From Aurantiochytrium sp. KH105 (Eukaryota > Sar > Bigyra > Thraustochytrida > Thraustochytriidae), in NCBI GenBank assembly GCA_003116975.1, contig BGKB01000041.1:186001-250000 (forward strand): a DNA stretch of 64,000 nt. The letters run 5' to 3'. Positions within the stretch are counted from its first letter, which is position 1. Every line of letters begins with the position of its first letter. Shown here piece after piece: positions 55,677 through 64,000 of this stretch. Made by a program: the position numbers and the translations under genes. Below the pieces are notes generated by a model. That model had not been told where the DNA came from. It saw only the letters and a program-made list of their open reading frames with translations, and did not search any database.

Positions 55677-58600
55677 TCATGAATCGCGAGCAAGCACAGA
55701 GGTATAAAAGTCTTGAATCGTTGTAGTTGGCGGACGGTAAATGCTGGGCAAAAGTTGTCGCTGCGCTGCATTGAATGAGTATTTGGGACGGCCCACGTTC
55801 TTTTCAGCCACCACGATGCGCCCTCCATACTCGCGCATAAGATTCGCCATGACCTGGTCATCAAGATGCTCAAGACTGCGATTCCCCGGCAGAGGCGTTG
55901 CACGCAAAAGTCGTGTTTGTTCGAGCGTCATGGACATGGCCGTGCGATCCTTGCCTGATTTGCAAAATGTGATGCGTCCGCCATTCAGAGCCCGCACGGC
56001 ATTCTCAGCGGAAATAAGAACCTGTACGTCCTTGGCAGCCCGCTGCTGCGCGTGCACAGCGCGCTGCAGACTTTCTGCTGCAAGCCGCAAGGTTTCCGGC
56101 TCGCCACCACGACCCACGCCGTAGCCGCAGAGACGCAGCCATTCTCGATAGCTTTCCAAGTAACGCTCAACGCGGCGCAAACTTGCGTGGTTCAGGTCTA
56201 GTTGGCGCGTAGAACCAGCCGTGTCTGTAAGAAAGGTTGTCAAGTTCGCGAGCGTTTGTGTCTCGTTGATGCCTTGCGTGAAGAGCACGGGAACCACACG
56301 AATACCACGCATCAATTTCGCCGACGTCACGGGAGCGACAAGCGTCTCGTACTCTTGCCGAGGAACTGCAATGTAGACCTGAATTTCCGAGGCCTGCTGT
56401 CGGTCGTTGGCATCGCCCGATCCTGCTCCGCGGGGCGACCTGCTCGCATCAGCACCGTCAGAGACGTGCACGTAGATTTGGCATTCCTGACGAAGCAACA
56501 AGGCCTCTGAGGCAGATTTGGCAAAGCCACACGAAGGCATGTCTTCGTATGGAATTATATGAAAGCGCGTTGACTTTTCCAGAGCTTCGAGACCCGCAAT
56601 GGCATCCTCGAGCATGCCGAGCTCCTTGCCTTGGGCTGACACCAGGCTTTCCCAGCCTACGAGAAAGCCAATCTCGTACAGCTGACGCACCCAAAGCCCA
56701 CCAATCGCGCCCGATTCGGCCCACTGCGAAACATGGTGTACGGCAATGTCGGATCCGCTAAGCCGCACTGCGAGCTCGGTGACAAAACACGTCACGAGCG
56801 AGGAGAGGGCCTGACTCAGAACGACGCTCTCTCGCAAAAAGTGCTTGCGCCATGCATTGGCCAAATGCTGCCATTGTTCAGTAACCACTTTGGCATCCTC
56901 GTTCGTGACGTTGACAAGAGGAAGGGCCTCAGGGGATCCGGGTGTCCACTCTTGGGGCGAAGCCTTGTGGAGATCCCTCATGCGAGCCCGTTCGTGCAAA
57001 AGTGTATTGGAACTCCCAAAGCCAAAGCAGTGCGCCGCTGGCGCTCCACACGTTGTAATAGGAAAGATCCCAAAGACACCTGGGACCCGTTGGCATCGAT
57101 CTGCCTCTTCGCGATCGGTCGCAGACGCACCAGTATGTGTCTGGCGGGCCGCAAGAACAGAAGGCTCAGCTTCCACAACAGAATGCGATCGTGGTTGCGT
57201 GCCGACGCGAGAGGGCGCACGTCGCTGCGGTGGCGGGGGTCTCCGGCTCGAAAGACTTCGGCTTAGAGGTCGTGGTCCTTGGGGTTGATATGCTGCATCG
57301 GTTTGACCGGCATGAGTTGACGCTTCGTTTGTGGATGCTTGCGGCCTCGTCGCCGAAGGAGGTGCTGGCCTTGCAGGTCTTCGTGGTGGACTTGATGCTG
57401 GTTTTGAAGAACTTCGTGGGCCCGCCGCAGCAGGTCTTGGCGGAGACGGAGGTGGGGAGCGAGGCGGCGGCGGCGGTGGTGGTGGTGATGGACGGGCTTG
57501 AGCGGCTGACGCATGTACGCCAGGAGCAGCTGAGCTCGCACTGGAACTCAAATTGGCACTGGCAGGTGCTGCAGCAGATTGGGAACGCATCGTTGGTGGT
57601 GGAGGTGGTGGTGGAGGTGGAGGCGGCGGTGCTGATGCGGCAGAAGACAGCGAGGACGACGAAGAGGCGTGAACAGGAACTTGCTTGGCGCTTCGAGACT
57701 CGACAACCCAAAAGTTGGCATGCAGATTTGTAGGCATCGCACCGACGTGAAAGTCCTTTTTGCACACGGACTGCTTCATGCACGAGGTAACCAAGGTTCC
57801 GGCGCGAAGCTCATTGGCCACAGCCTCTTCGGAATCCTGACAAGCCTTGAGAAGCTGGTTTAGAGTGACGACGTCTTCGTGCAAGTGCTGGACAAAGGTA
57901 TCCATCCAGCGAACGCCCCATTGAAAGTAAAAGGGGTTCCCTGGAACAAAGGTTGCGTCTCGTGCATGGGCCATTGGGTCCGACTTATCACGCGTAGATT
58001 GTGTGGCAACCTGAAGTGTCCCCAGAACAGGCGTCTGCGTCCCATGCGGGCACAAATTGAGGGCAGCGTGAGCGAGACCTGCCGCAGAGGCCTTGGCTTG
58101 CATCGCCAGCAAAGCCCCGAGCGGATAGCATGCCTCCATCATGGGGACATTTGTCGTGCGCTGTGTGAGCGTTGAATTCCTCTCGTGGAAAACCTCGAAC
58201 ATGACGAGAACGTCGGGGGTCGATGGAACGTAAAAGGACAGCGTGTTTGGTCCTTCGAGTGAAGCAAACTCATTCTCCAAAAGACAGGTTTTGAAGACGG
58301 GGTCCATGGTGCGATGTTCGGCAGTGGTACGTCCCACAACCACTCTGTGACCTGCTGGGTGCTGGTAGGATACGCGAACAAAGGGGTTGCACAATTTTTG
58401 CGAGGAGGAAGAAGACGAGGACGAGGAAGGGCCGGTCTGCAAAGGCTGGCCCATGCCGCTCGCGTCCATTCGCTTCTGCGCGGTCTGCATCATACCCCGC
58501 AAGGCCCCGGAGAAGGCGTTACTCTTGCGCTTGGTTCCATCGCCATTCGCTTGCTGACTGTGCTGTGTTTGCGAAAGATGGCGTGCGCCAAGGATGGTGA

Positions 58601-59543
58601 GTTTGACGCGCTCATAGCCATGTTTTGCTGCAAGATGATCAGAGCTAAAGTGGCAGTTGGCAATGCGCACCGCCGAATAAAGCTTTTCCCAGCGCTGGCA
58701 GTACTCTACGAGTCGTGCGAGGCGGAGACGTAAGAGCTGCGTGGGGACGCTAAAGGTGAGCAGGGTTTCGAATGCAATCTCGCTGGCGATGACCTGGTTT
58801 TCTTCTTCTTCGCGATAGGGCACGGGAATCGAAGAGCTGAGCGCTGAAACGACGAGCGTGCGCGCACTAGGATGCTGAAGAAGGCGACCGGTGTACTTTG
58901 CGAGCGTAGTGCCGCAGAGTTGCTGCCACACAGGCACTTGGAGAACAGATAGCACCAAGCGGCCCATGGTGGTTGGATTTGCGCCAGCGGCAAGATTTTG
59001 CTGTGGATTGACGCGCGCAACAGCCTCAGCGCTCCACCACACTTCGAGGTCAACACGACCGGATTCTGCAAGCGCTCTTGCGTCAACATGCGTAATGCCA
59101 AGGACGCTAGCGGCAGGAGCAATGGATCCCTGTGGACCATAGCCTTGGCATACTTGAAAGACGAGGGCGCGCGAGTCCGGAGCGAGGGCAAAAGAAAGGA
59201 CCACCTCAAAGGTGCGCACCAGGGGGGTGTATGCTGGCTTCACGGAGACCGTATTGCTCAAGTACACCAGATTATATTTCCAATTGCGATTGCGTTGCTC
59301 TCCTACGTACACGCCTCCGCCTCCGCCTCCGCCGCCGCTAAAGCCCTCTTCTTCTTTCACGGCAAATAAATCGTTGTGTTCGCTTGCGACGATATCGTTG
59401 TCATGCTGTCCCGCGTGCCGATGTTGTGAGGCGTGAGCGAGGTGCTGATCGGGGCTTTCTTGCTCGAGGAGCCGAAGGTGCAAGGCATCGCACGGGATCC
59501 AGGGCGCCTCGAGGCGTGCGACCACTTGCACAAGTTGTCGCAT
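55677..59543 (-). CDS. INPP4-like: Inositol polyphosphate 4-phosphatase (INPP4-like)
   Basis: 1288 residues from the ATG at 59543 (MRQLVQVVARLEAPW). The catalytic Cx5R loop is FCKSGKDRTAMSMTLEQ with Cys at about 1194, nearly identical to INPP4A/B (CKSAKDRTSMSVTLEQ). The flanking VVPVLFTQGINETQTLA and the HASLRRVERYLESY block also match. A C2 domain lies at about 305-440 (KLTILGARHL, NPFVRVSY, TMDPVFKT), and a C2-like segment precedes it. The centre (about 640-830) is disordered with two long Pro runs that could bind SH3, WW or profilin proteins. INPP4 removes the 4-phosphate from PI(3,4)P2, giving PI3P and dampening PI3-kinase signalling, including on endosomes. A Gly-rich run occurs near residue 70. 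Confidence 0.92.
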   Translation of the reverse strand: MRQLVQVVARLEAPWIPCDALHLRLLEQESPDQHLAHASQHRHAGQHDNDIVASEHNDLFAVKEEEGFSGGGGGGGGVYVGEQRNRNWKYNLVYLSNTVSVKPAYTPLVRTFEVVLSFALAPDSRALVFQVCQGYGPQGSIAPAASVLGITHVDARALAESGRVDLEVWWSAEAVARVNPQQNLAAGANPTTMGRLVLSVLQVPVWQQLCGTTLAKYTGRLLQHPSARTLVVSALSSSIPVPYREEEENQVIASEIAFETLLTFSVPTQLLRLRLARLVEYCQRWEKLYSAVRIANCHFSSDHLAAKHGYERVKLTILGARHLSQTQHSQQANGDGTKRKSNAFSGALRGMMQTAQKRMDASGMGQPLQTGPSSSSSSSSSQKLCNPFVRVSYQHPAGHRVVVGRTTAEHRTMDPVFKTCLLENEFASLEGPNTLSFYVPSTPDVLVMFEVFHERNSTLTQRTTNVPMMEACYPLGALLAMQAKASAAGLAHAALNLCPHGTQTPVLGTLQVATQSTRDKSDPMAHARDATFVPGNPFYFQWGVRWMDTFVQHLHEDVVTLNQLLKACQDSEEAVANELRAGTLVTSCMKQSVCKKDFHVGAMPTNLHANFWVVESRSAKQVPVHASSSSSLSSAASAPPPPPPPPPPPPTMRSQSAAAPASANLSSSASSAAPGVHASAAQARPSPPPPPPPPRSPPPSPPRPAAAGPRSSSKPASSPPRRPARPAPPSATRPQASTNEASTHAGQTDAAYQPQGPRPLSRSLSSRRPPPPQRRAPSRVGTQPRSHSVVEAEPSVLAARQTHTGASATDREEADRCQRVPGVFGIFPITTCGAPAAHCFGFGSSNTLLHERARMRDLHKASPQEWTPGSPEALPLVNVTNEDAKVVTEQWQHLANAWRKHFLRESVVLSQALSSLVTCFVTELAVRLSGSDIAVHHVSQWAESGAIGGLWVRQLYEIGFLVGWESLVSAQGKELGMLEDAIAGLEALEKSTRFHIIPYEDMPSCGFAKSASEALLLRQECQIYVHVSDGADASRSPRGAGSGDANDRQQASEIQVYIAVPRQEYETLVAPVTSAKLMRGIRVVPVLFTQGINETQTLANLTTFLTDTAGSTRQLDLNHASLRRVERYLESYREWLRLCGYGVGRGGEPETLRLAAESLQRAVHAQQRAAKDVQVLISAENAVRALNGGRITFCKSGKDRTAMSMTLEQTRLLRATPLPGNRSLEHLDDQVMANLMREYGGRIVVAEKNVGRPKYSFNAAQRQLLPSIYRPPTTTIQDFYTSVLARDS

Positions 59544-61011
59544 CGCTGCGAGCGAGCCTTCTCTCCTCGAGCGTTTCCCGCGCAAGACGGCCCACGGTGC
59601 TCGCGTCTGCCTGAGACAAGCGCGTAGGAGTGATGCGCGTTTCAGCGACGCACGCTAAACCTCGATGCTCGATTCAACGAGGCCGCAGCCAGCCGGGGAT
59701 CGCCCGGACCCTCTGGCTCTGCGCGAGGTGCTCACGGCCATCATCGATTGACAATGAGCCTCTGCAAAAATTTCGCTTCGTGTGCGCGCGCGTACCCGGT
59801 GTGCACCAAATGTAAAAGTGAATGCAAATTAGTACGACATGAGCCAGTGAGCAAGGTATTGACTGCGAGCGAGCAAGCAAGCAAGCAAGCAAGCGATCGA
59901 TCCATCGATCGATCAATGTAGTATGTGTTGCTGTGGCTTGCAATAGCTTCGTTCGCCATCCATTTTCTCAATATATGTCCTTCAAAACGTTGCGTCCAGC
60001 GTATCACATCCCCTCGATCCTTTTCCTTCGTATTCTGCGACATCCTTTCCCCTTTCTCTCTCTCTTCGACCCGCACGCGTCGACAGCAAGCCACCAACCA
60101 ATGCAACTAGCCCTCGCAGTCGCAGTCGCTCGCGCGCCCAGGCCCCTTTAGATCACCGCGGTGTGCGCAACGCAACTTCCCTTCTTCCTTTTCTTTCTTC
60201 CCCATCAAATCCGAGTCACTGTCACTGTCAGTGTGAGTTGTGAGAGCGATGCGGGCGAAGAGTATCTTTCTCACCTCGTCCTCGACTCGCGGTCGCAGTT
60301 CCACGACGCCCGCGTCCGCAGGCGGCCCCGACCGAACCCGGGGCGGTCGACAGCGCCGCGCCCGGCGGCCACTCGCTCTTGCGCTGCTTCGCGGCGGCCG
60401 CTTCGCTTCGCGCCCTTCGCGGGCTTCGCGGGGTCGGCGTGGGACTCGCCTGGTCTGTGTCGGCGTTGCCGGTCCCGATGGCGCCTCAGACGGCGGCGCC
60501 GCGCCAGTCCGGCGCCCGCGGGACGCGCCTCGCGCCTCGCGCCGGCGCCGTCTCAGCGCAGCCCGCGCCGCGCCGCGCAGCTGCAAATCGCAGCTCTCGC
60601 GGCGCCGCGACCTCGAGCCGAGGCGCGCGGATACCGCGTCCCGTACACGCACGTACTACTACTACGACCACTCCGCGCTGCACTGCGCCGCGGAGGAGAA
60701 GAAGATCGCCGAGCAGGATCCGCTGCCCGTGCGTGCGGCGGGCTGTCATCGCGACGAGACAAGATAGAGTATCCTACAAGGGGTGAGCGAGGAGATCGAG
60801 ATCCAAGCAAGCAAGCACGCAAGCACCGCGCGCGCTTCCCAGGGGACGGCAAACCCGGAACACGCGAGCGCGAACCAGAAGAAGAGCAAGACGACAGGAG
60901 TGAACCTGCGCGGCTGTGCAGTGCACGAGGAGATAATCTCGGCGAACAGAGGACTTGGACCGAGCGAAGAGAGCAGCAGCAGAGGCAACAGGAGCAGCAG
61001 GAGCAGGAGAA
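59544..61011. promoter_or_regulatory. Divergent spacer INPP4 / SDR
   Basis: 1468 bp. AT-rich near 59810-60060, with a CAAG and CGATC repeat at 59864-59914, then very GC-rich and Arg-coding in every frame (60290-60720). No ORF has a recognisable domain. Both promoters should lie here. Confidence 0.55.
59864..59914. repeat. (GAGC)/(CAAG)n followed by (ATCG)n
   Basis: Compound tract: GAGCGAGCAAG units, about six CAAG units, then CGATCGATCC and CATCGATCGATC. Confidence 0.85.
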
Positions 61012-61962
61012 ATGCGCGGAGACTACTCGAACCATGTGATTGCCATCACCGGCGCGGCCCAAGGCATGGGAAGGGAGATGGCCTTGCTGCTCGCGCGGAG
61101 CGGATGCGCAGGCCTCGCGCTCGCCGACTTCAACGAGAAGGCGCTCGAGCAGACGCGCCAGGACATTGGCGACAAGTGCCCCGTCTCGACACACGTGGTG
61201 GACGTGCGTAGCGTCGAGGACCTTGAGCGCTTCCGCGACGAGACGCTCGAGAAGCACAAACGGTGCTCAGTGCTTGTAAATAATGCCGGTATCGCCGCGC
61301 TGGGCTTCTTCGAGGACCAGACCAAGGAGTACTACGACCGCACCATCAAGATCAACTTTGACGGTGTTGTCGACTGCACGCGCGTGTTTTTGCCGCTGAT
61401 CAAGCGCGAAAAGTCCGCCCACCTCATCAACATCTCGTCCATGTACGGCTACTTTGCCACTGACAACAACTCGAACTACCACGCGTCCAAGTTCGCGGTG
61501 CGCGGCTTTACGGAGGCGCTCGCGACTGAATGCACCATTCGCTGCCCACAAGTCAAGGTGCACTGCGTGCATCCCGGCTACGTTCGTTCGCAACTCATGG
61601 AGAACGCCGACTTGACTCAGATCACCCGCGAGGACGCTCTTGACATGTTCAAGAGAATCGGCCTCACGAACTCTGACCAGGCCGCGAAGATGATCCTCGA
61701 AGGCGCCATGCGGAACCAGTTTCGCATTCGCGTTGGCCCGGACGCATACCTGCTCGACTTTCTCCCGCGCCTGCTGCCGGGAACCTACCTTGTGAACCCC
61801 CGCTTTCGCAAGTTCTGCTTCAGCTACGTCATGCTCAACTCGTACGCTGCTGCGCGGATCCGTGACACCATTGGACTCAGCGACGCTTCTTGTGTCTTTC
61901 TTGTGCTCCTCGCCCAGGCCATCGCTGCTCGCGCCGTTCTCCGTCGTCTTTTGGGCAAGTGA
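61012..61962 (+). CDS. Short-chain dehydrogenase/reductase, membrane-associated type
   Basis: 316 residues from the ATG at 61012. Classical SDR motifs: AITGAAQGMGRE (TGxxxGxG), Asp after strand 2 (LALADFNEKAL), VLVNNAGIA (NNAG), the catalytic Ser in LINISSMYGY, YHASK (Tyr and Lys) and VHPGYVRSQLM. The acidic residue after strand 2 predicts NAD(H) preference. Length and C-terminal hydrophobic stretches (YLLDFLPRLLPGTY, CVFLVLLAQAIAARAVL) resemble DHRS/retinol- or 17-beta-HSD-like and lipid-metabolising SDRs, with the final helix possibly membrane-inserted. Substrate is not predictable. The Gln at GAAQGMG and a strongly basic tail end, RRLLGK, are the only oddities. Confidence 0.9.
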   Translation: MRGDYSNHVIAITGAAQGMGREMALLLARSGCAGLALADFNEKALEQTRQDIGDKCPVSTHVVDVRSVEDLERFRDETLEKHKRCSVLVNNAGIAALGFFEDQTKEYYDRTIKINFDGVVDCTRVFLPLIKREKSAHLINISSMYGYFATDNNSNYHASKFAVRGFTEALATECTIRCPQVKVHCVHPGYVRSQLMENADLTQITREDALDMFKRIGLTNSDQAAKMILEGAMRNQFRIRVGPDAYLLDFLPRLLPGTYLVNPRFRKFCFSYVMLNSYAAARIRDTIGLSDASCVFLVLLAQAIAARAVLRRLLGK

Positions 61963-62742
61963 GCTGACGAATGGATATTTGGTTGGAGAGAGGAGAAAAA
62001 ACGTCGACAGGATCACGGCGTCAGCGTCCATCTCCATCTGCTATGCAGAATCGATTACACATACTATCTAATTTACAAGTCAAACTTCAACACTTCTTCT
62101 TCTTCTTCTTTATCTTCCTCTTGTGAGTTAACAGTAAAGAAGAGTTTTGATCTTCCCAGCCATCGCACATACGCACGAGTTATCCACTGCAGCGTCTCCA
62201 CGAAGTTCGCCCGAACCACGATCGATCGTGCCGTAACAAAATTGCGCGAATCAAACCTCCCGCTTCTTCTTTCCCCGCTTTTCACCGACGCAACCGATCC
62301 TCCCTGCGTCTTCGGTATCTCCCTCGCCAAACCCCCGCAAGCCAGCCCGCCAGACAGCCAGCACTGGCCGCGCACGCGCACACGCGCGCGCCGAGCAGGT
62401 CGGTGGAGGCATGCTCCTGCTCCACCCACCAAATTATCACTCGCTCCCTGCGAAGAAACACGGCGCTTCCAAGCGCACACCGCCTCTGTCTGTCTCCGAG
62501 GCCCCGGCCCCTGACAGCGACACTGCGCGCGGCCGCTGGCTCCTGGCTGCCGCCGCTCCGCTTCCAGCGCCTCCTCCAGGCCTGCCTGCCTGCCTGCCCC
62601 GCGCGCGCCGCGTCGTGGCCTCGACTTGGCGCGCCGCGACGGTCTCATCGCAGGCGCGGCATCGCGTCACGAGCGCGAGGCCCTCGCCCGCGAGGTGGAG
62701 AGCCCAGGCCGAGGCCAGACATCGCGAGCCAGCCAGCCAGCC

Positions 62743-62743
62743 G

Positions 62744-62795
<52 letters not shown>
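62743..62795. repeat. (CAAG)n, about 13 units
   Basis: Perfect or near-perfect CAAG array preceded by CCAG units. It is the longest of several CAAG/CTTG tracts in the window. Confidence 0.95.
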
Positions 62796-63355
62796 AGTGA
62801 GCTGGAGAAGCTAGCTGCAGCCGGCCAGCCACCAGTGGTGAACGCAATCTTGGAATGGAGGAGCTAGCTGAGCCTGGATCCTGGTGCTCGTGTTCCTGCT
62901 CGTGCCGGTGCTCGTGCTTCTGCTCTGCTCTGCTCTGCCTGCGTTGGCTTGCTTTCCTTCTTTCTTTCTTTCTTTCCCGGCCCTGCTTGCGCGCCTACCC
63001 CAGTGGCCGCGGCGATACCCCACTTGCGGGCTATAACCCACTTGCGGCGGCGGCCGCCACAGTGGAGCAAAGCGCGGCAAACCCGGACCTCGCCGGAAAG
63101 AAGGACCCACCGCACGCACGCACGCACGCACGCGAGACCAGACCTCGAACGCCCCGAGCCAGCCCGCGCGCGCGACGGACCTCGAGCCAGCGAGCGAGCG
63201 AGCGAGCGCCTGCCACGCGGCCGCTCTCGCCGGCGCAGACGCAGGCAGACGCGCGCCGGACGGCGAGCGAGCCGCACTCGCGGGCGCGTCCAGGCGCGGA
63301 ATTGAGTTGAAATTCCGCCGCCGCGACGCCAGGCTCGCTCTGCTCCGCCTTGCCT

Positions 63356-63406
63356 TGCGCTGCGCTGCGCTGCGCTGCGCTGCGCTGCGCTGCGCTGCGC
63401 TGCGCT
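63356..63406. repeat. (TGCGC)n, about 10 units
   Basis: Perfect pentanucleotide array between GC-rich flanks. Confidence 0.95.
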
Positions 63407-63724
63407 TGCACCTTGCACCTTGCGCCGTGCTCCTGCGCCCGCACGGACGCGGCGCAGCCTGTCTGGACTCGGACGCGCGCGGATTGACTGCCCTGTCGCC
63501 GCCAGTTGCTGTTGCCGCTGGCTAGCAAAGCGAGCAAAGGCAAAGAGACAGACAAGTAGCGACCCAAGCGTAACAACCTCTTGGACAAAGTACACAAGCT
63601 GGGCAGGGTTAAGGCCGGTGGGTTGGTCGAGCGAGGGAGCTACTCAGTGGCCAGTCCTCTCGCTGACGTCGCAGACGCCACGCGGATTCGCACACGACAT
63701 TCGCACGTACATTCACAGTGCACC

Positions 63725-64000
63725 ATGGGCCAGGACTCGTCGCGAAATGCCACGCAGAGCGACGCGCGCTCCCTGCGATCCCTCGACTCCGCAGCATCCT
63801 TTTCGTCATTGACGAGCAGCGGCGAGCCCATGCTGAGCGGCAAGGAGGCCGAGTTGGAGGTCAACCGCGTTCGCAACCGCATTAGTGAATTCCGCAAAAG
63901 GGCCGGAACCGAAAGCCTGTCAGCAGAGTTGTACGAGAGCTGGGTTCGCGAAAAGGATCGCGTCGTCAAAACCTGGCTCCGGCTCACCGATCCCGGCCGT
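63725..64000 (+). CDS. N-terminus of an unidentified protein with N-myristoylation signal (runs off the window)
   Basis: The frame opens at ATG 63725 and has no stop before the end of the window (92 codons). It begins MGQDSSRNATQSD, which fits the N-myristoylation pattern Gly2 with Ser at position 6. A Ser-rich stretch follows (SLRSLDSAASFSSLTSS). From about residue 37 a charged helix begins (KEAELEVNRVRNRISEFRKR), then a segment with two Trp, YESWVREKDRVVKTWLRL. The composition is coding-like, with no in-frame stop and strong Ser/Arg/Glu bias. I do not recognise the family from this piece. Membrane attachment through a lipid anchor is inferred. Confidence 0.6.
   Translation, partial: MGQDSSRNATQSDARSLRSLDSAASFSSLTSSGEPMLSGKEAELEVNRVRNRISEFRKRAGTESLSAELYESWVREKDRVVKTWLRLTDPGR

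Larger units (their letters stand above)
61963..63724. other. Repeat-rich spacer upstream of the last gene
   Basis: 1762 bp without a supported gene. AT-rich after the SDR stop, then GC-rich. Carries TTC units at about 62092-62112, (CAAG)n at 62743-62795, CGCA and CGAG tracts at 63113-63134 and 63189-63207, and (TGCGC)n at 63356-63406. Long frames here are repeat shadows. Confidence 0.6.

Noticed and set aside
1-64000. Transposons, virus-like elements, CRISPR arrays, rRNA operons.
   Set aside because: No reverse transcriptase, transposase, integrase or capsid-like frame, no terminal repeats, and no rRNA-like sequence were found by reading; absence of a weakly conserved element cannot be excluded without a search.

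Overview
The window reads as nuclear DNA from a GC-rich, intron-poor, gene-dense unicellular eukaryote. Long uninterrupted ORFs encode typically eukaryotic proteins: a CHD remodeller, PEX1, CDC16/APC6, a USP deubiquitinase, ribosomal protein uL13/L13a, INPP4 and PSD. Flagellar proteins (adenylate kinase 7, radial spoke head 4/6) point to a flagellated stage. Together with Pro/Thr-rich secreted membrane proteins and several lipid genes this suits a thraustochytrid-like stramenopile (Labyrinthulomycetes). That assignment is inference; no rRNA or other taxonomic marker is present. One spliceosomal intron is clear (136-311, GTAAGT, TACTAAC branch site, ACAG).

Layout. 0.0-4 kb: 3' part of a Gfo/Idh/MocA oxidoreductase (+), a RING-H2 ligase (-), a PX-domain protein (-). 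4.6-9.7 kb: a head-to-head pair of axonemal genes, AK7-like (-) and RSPH4/6 (+). 10-19 kb: a USP30/UBP27-like deubiquitinase (-) head-to-head with a very large CHD6-9-like chromatin remodeller (+). 19-30 kb, all minus strand: a small basic protein, a membrane-anchored trypsin-fold pseudoprotease with a mucin-like stalk, PEX1 and RPL13A. 31-43 kb: CDC16/APC6 (+), a two-WW-domain acidic protein (-), a 1888-residue dynein-heavy-chain-like protein without a recognisable P-loop (+), and an S28 peptidase (-). 44-47 kb: a lysine-rich protein with six copies of an unfamiliar motif around AEPATxHNKKL (+). 47-60 kb: four consecutive lipid genes, membrane-anchored acyl-CoA-binding protein (-), phosphatidylserine decarboxylase (-), App1-like phosphatidate phosphatase (+) and INPP4-like phosphoinositide 4-phosphatase (-). 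61-64 kb: a short-chain dehydrogenase (+) and the start of a protein with an N-myristoylation signal (+).

Spacers between convergent genes are short (about 150-380 bp) and relatively AT-rich. Spacers at 5' ends are longer (about 0.5-1.9 kb), GC-rich and full of tetra- and pentanucleotide tracts, small minisatellites and two telomere-like patches. No transposon, virus-like element, CRISPR array, rRNA or convincing tRNA was seen. Starts were placed at the first in-frame ATG; several frames stay open upstream of it but contain only TTG or GTG.

The least familiar items are the six-fold repeat protein, the degenerate dynein-like protein, the transmembrane pseudoprotease, and the two membrane-anchored lipid proteins (ACBP and App1-like).
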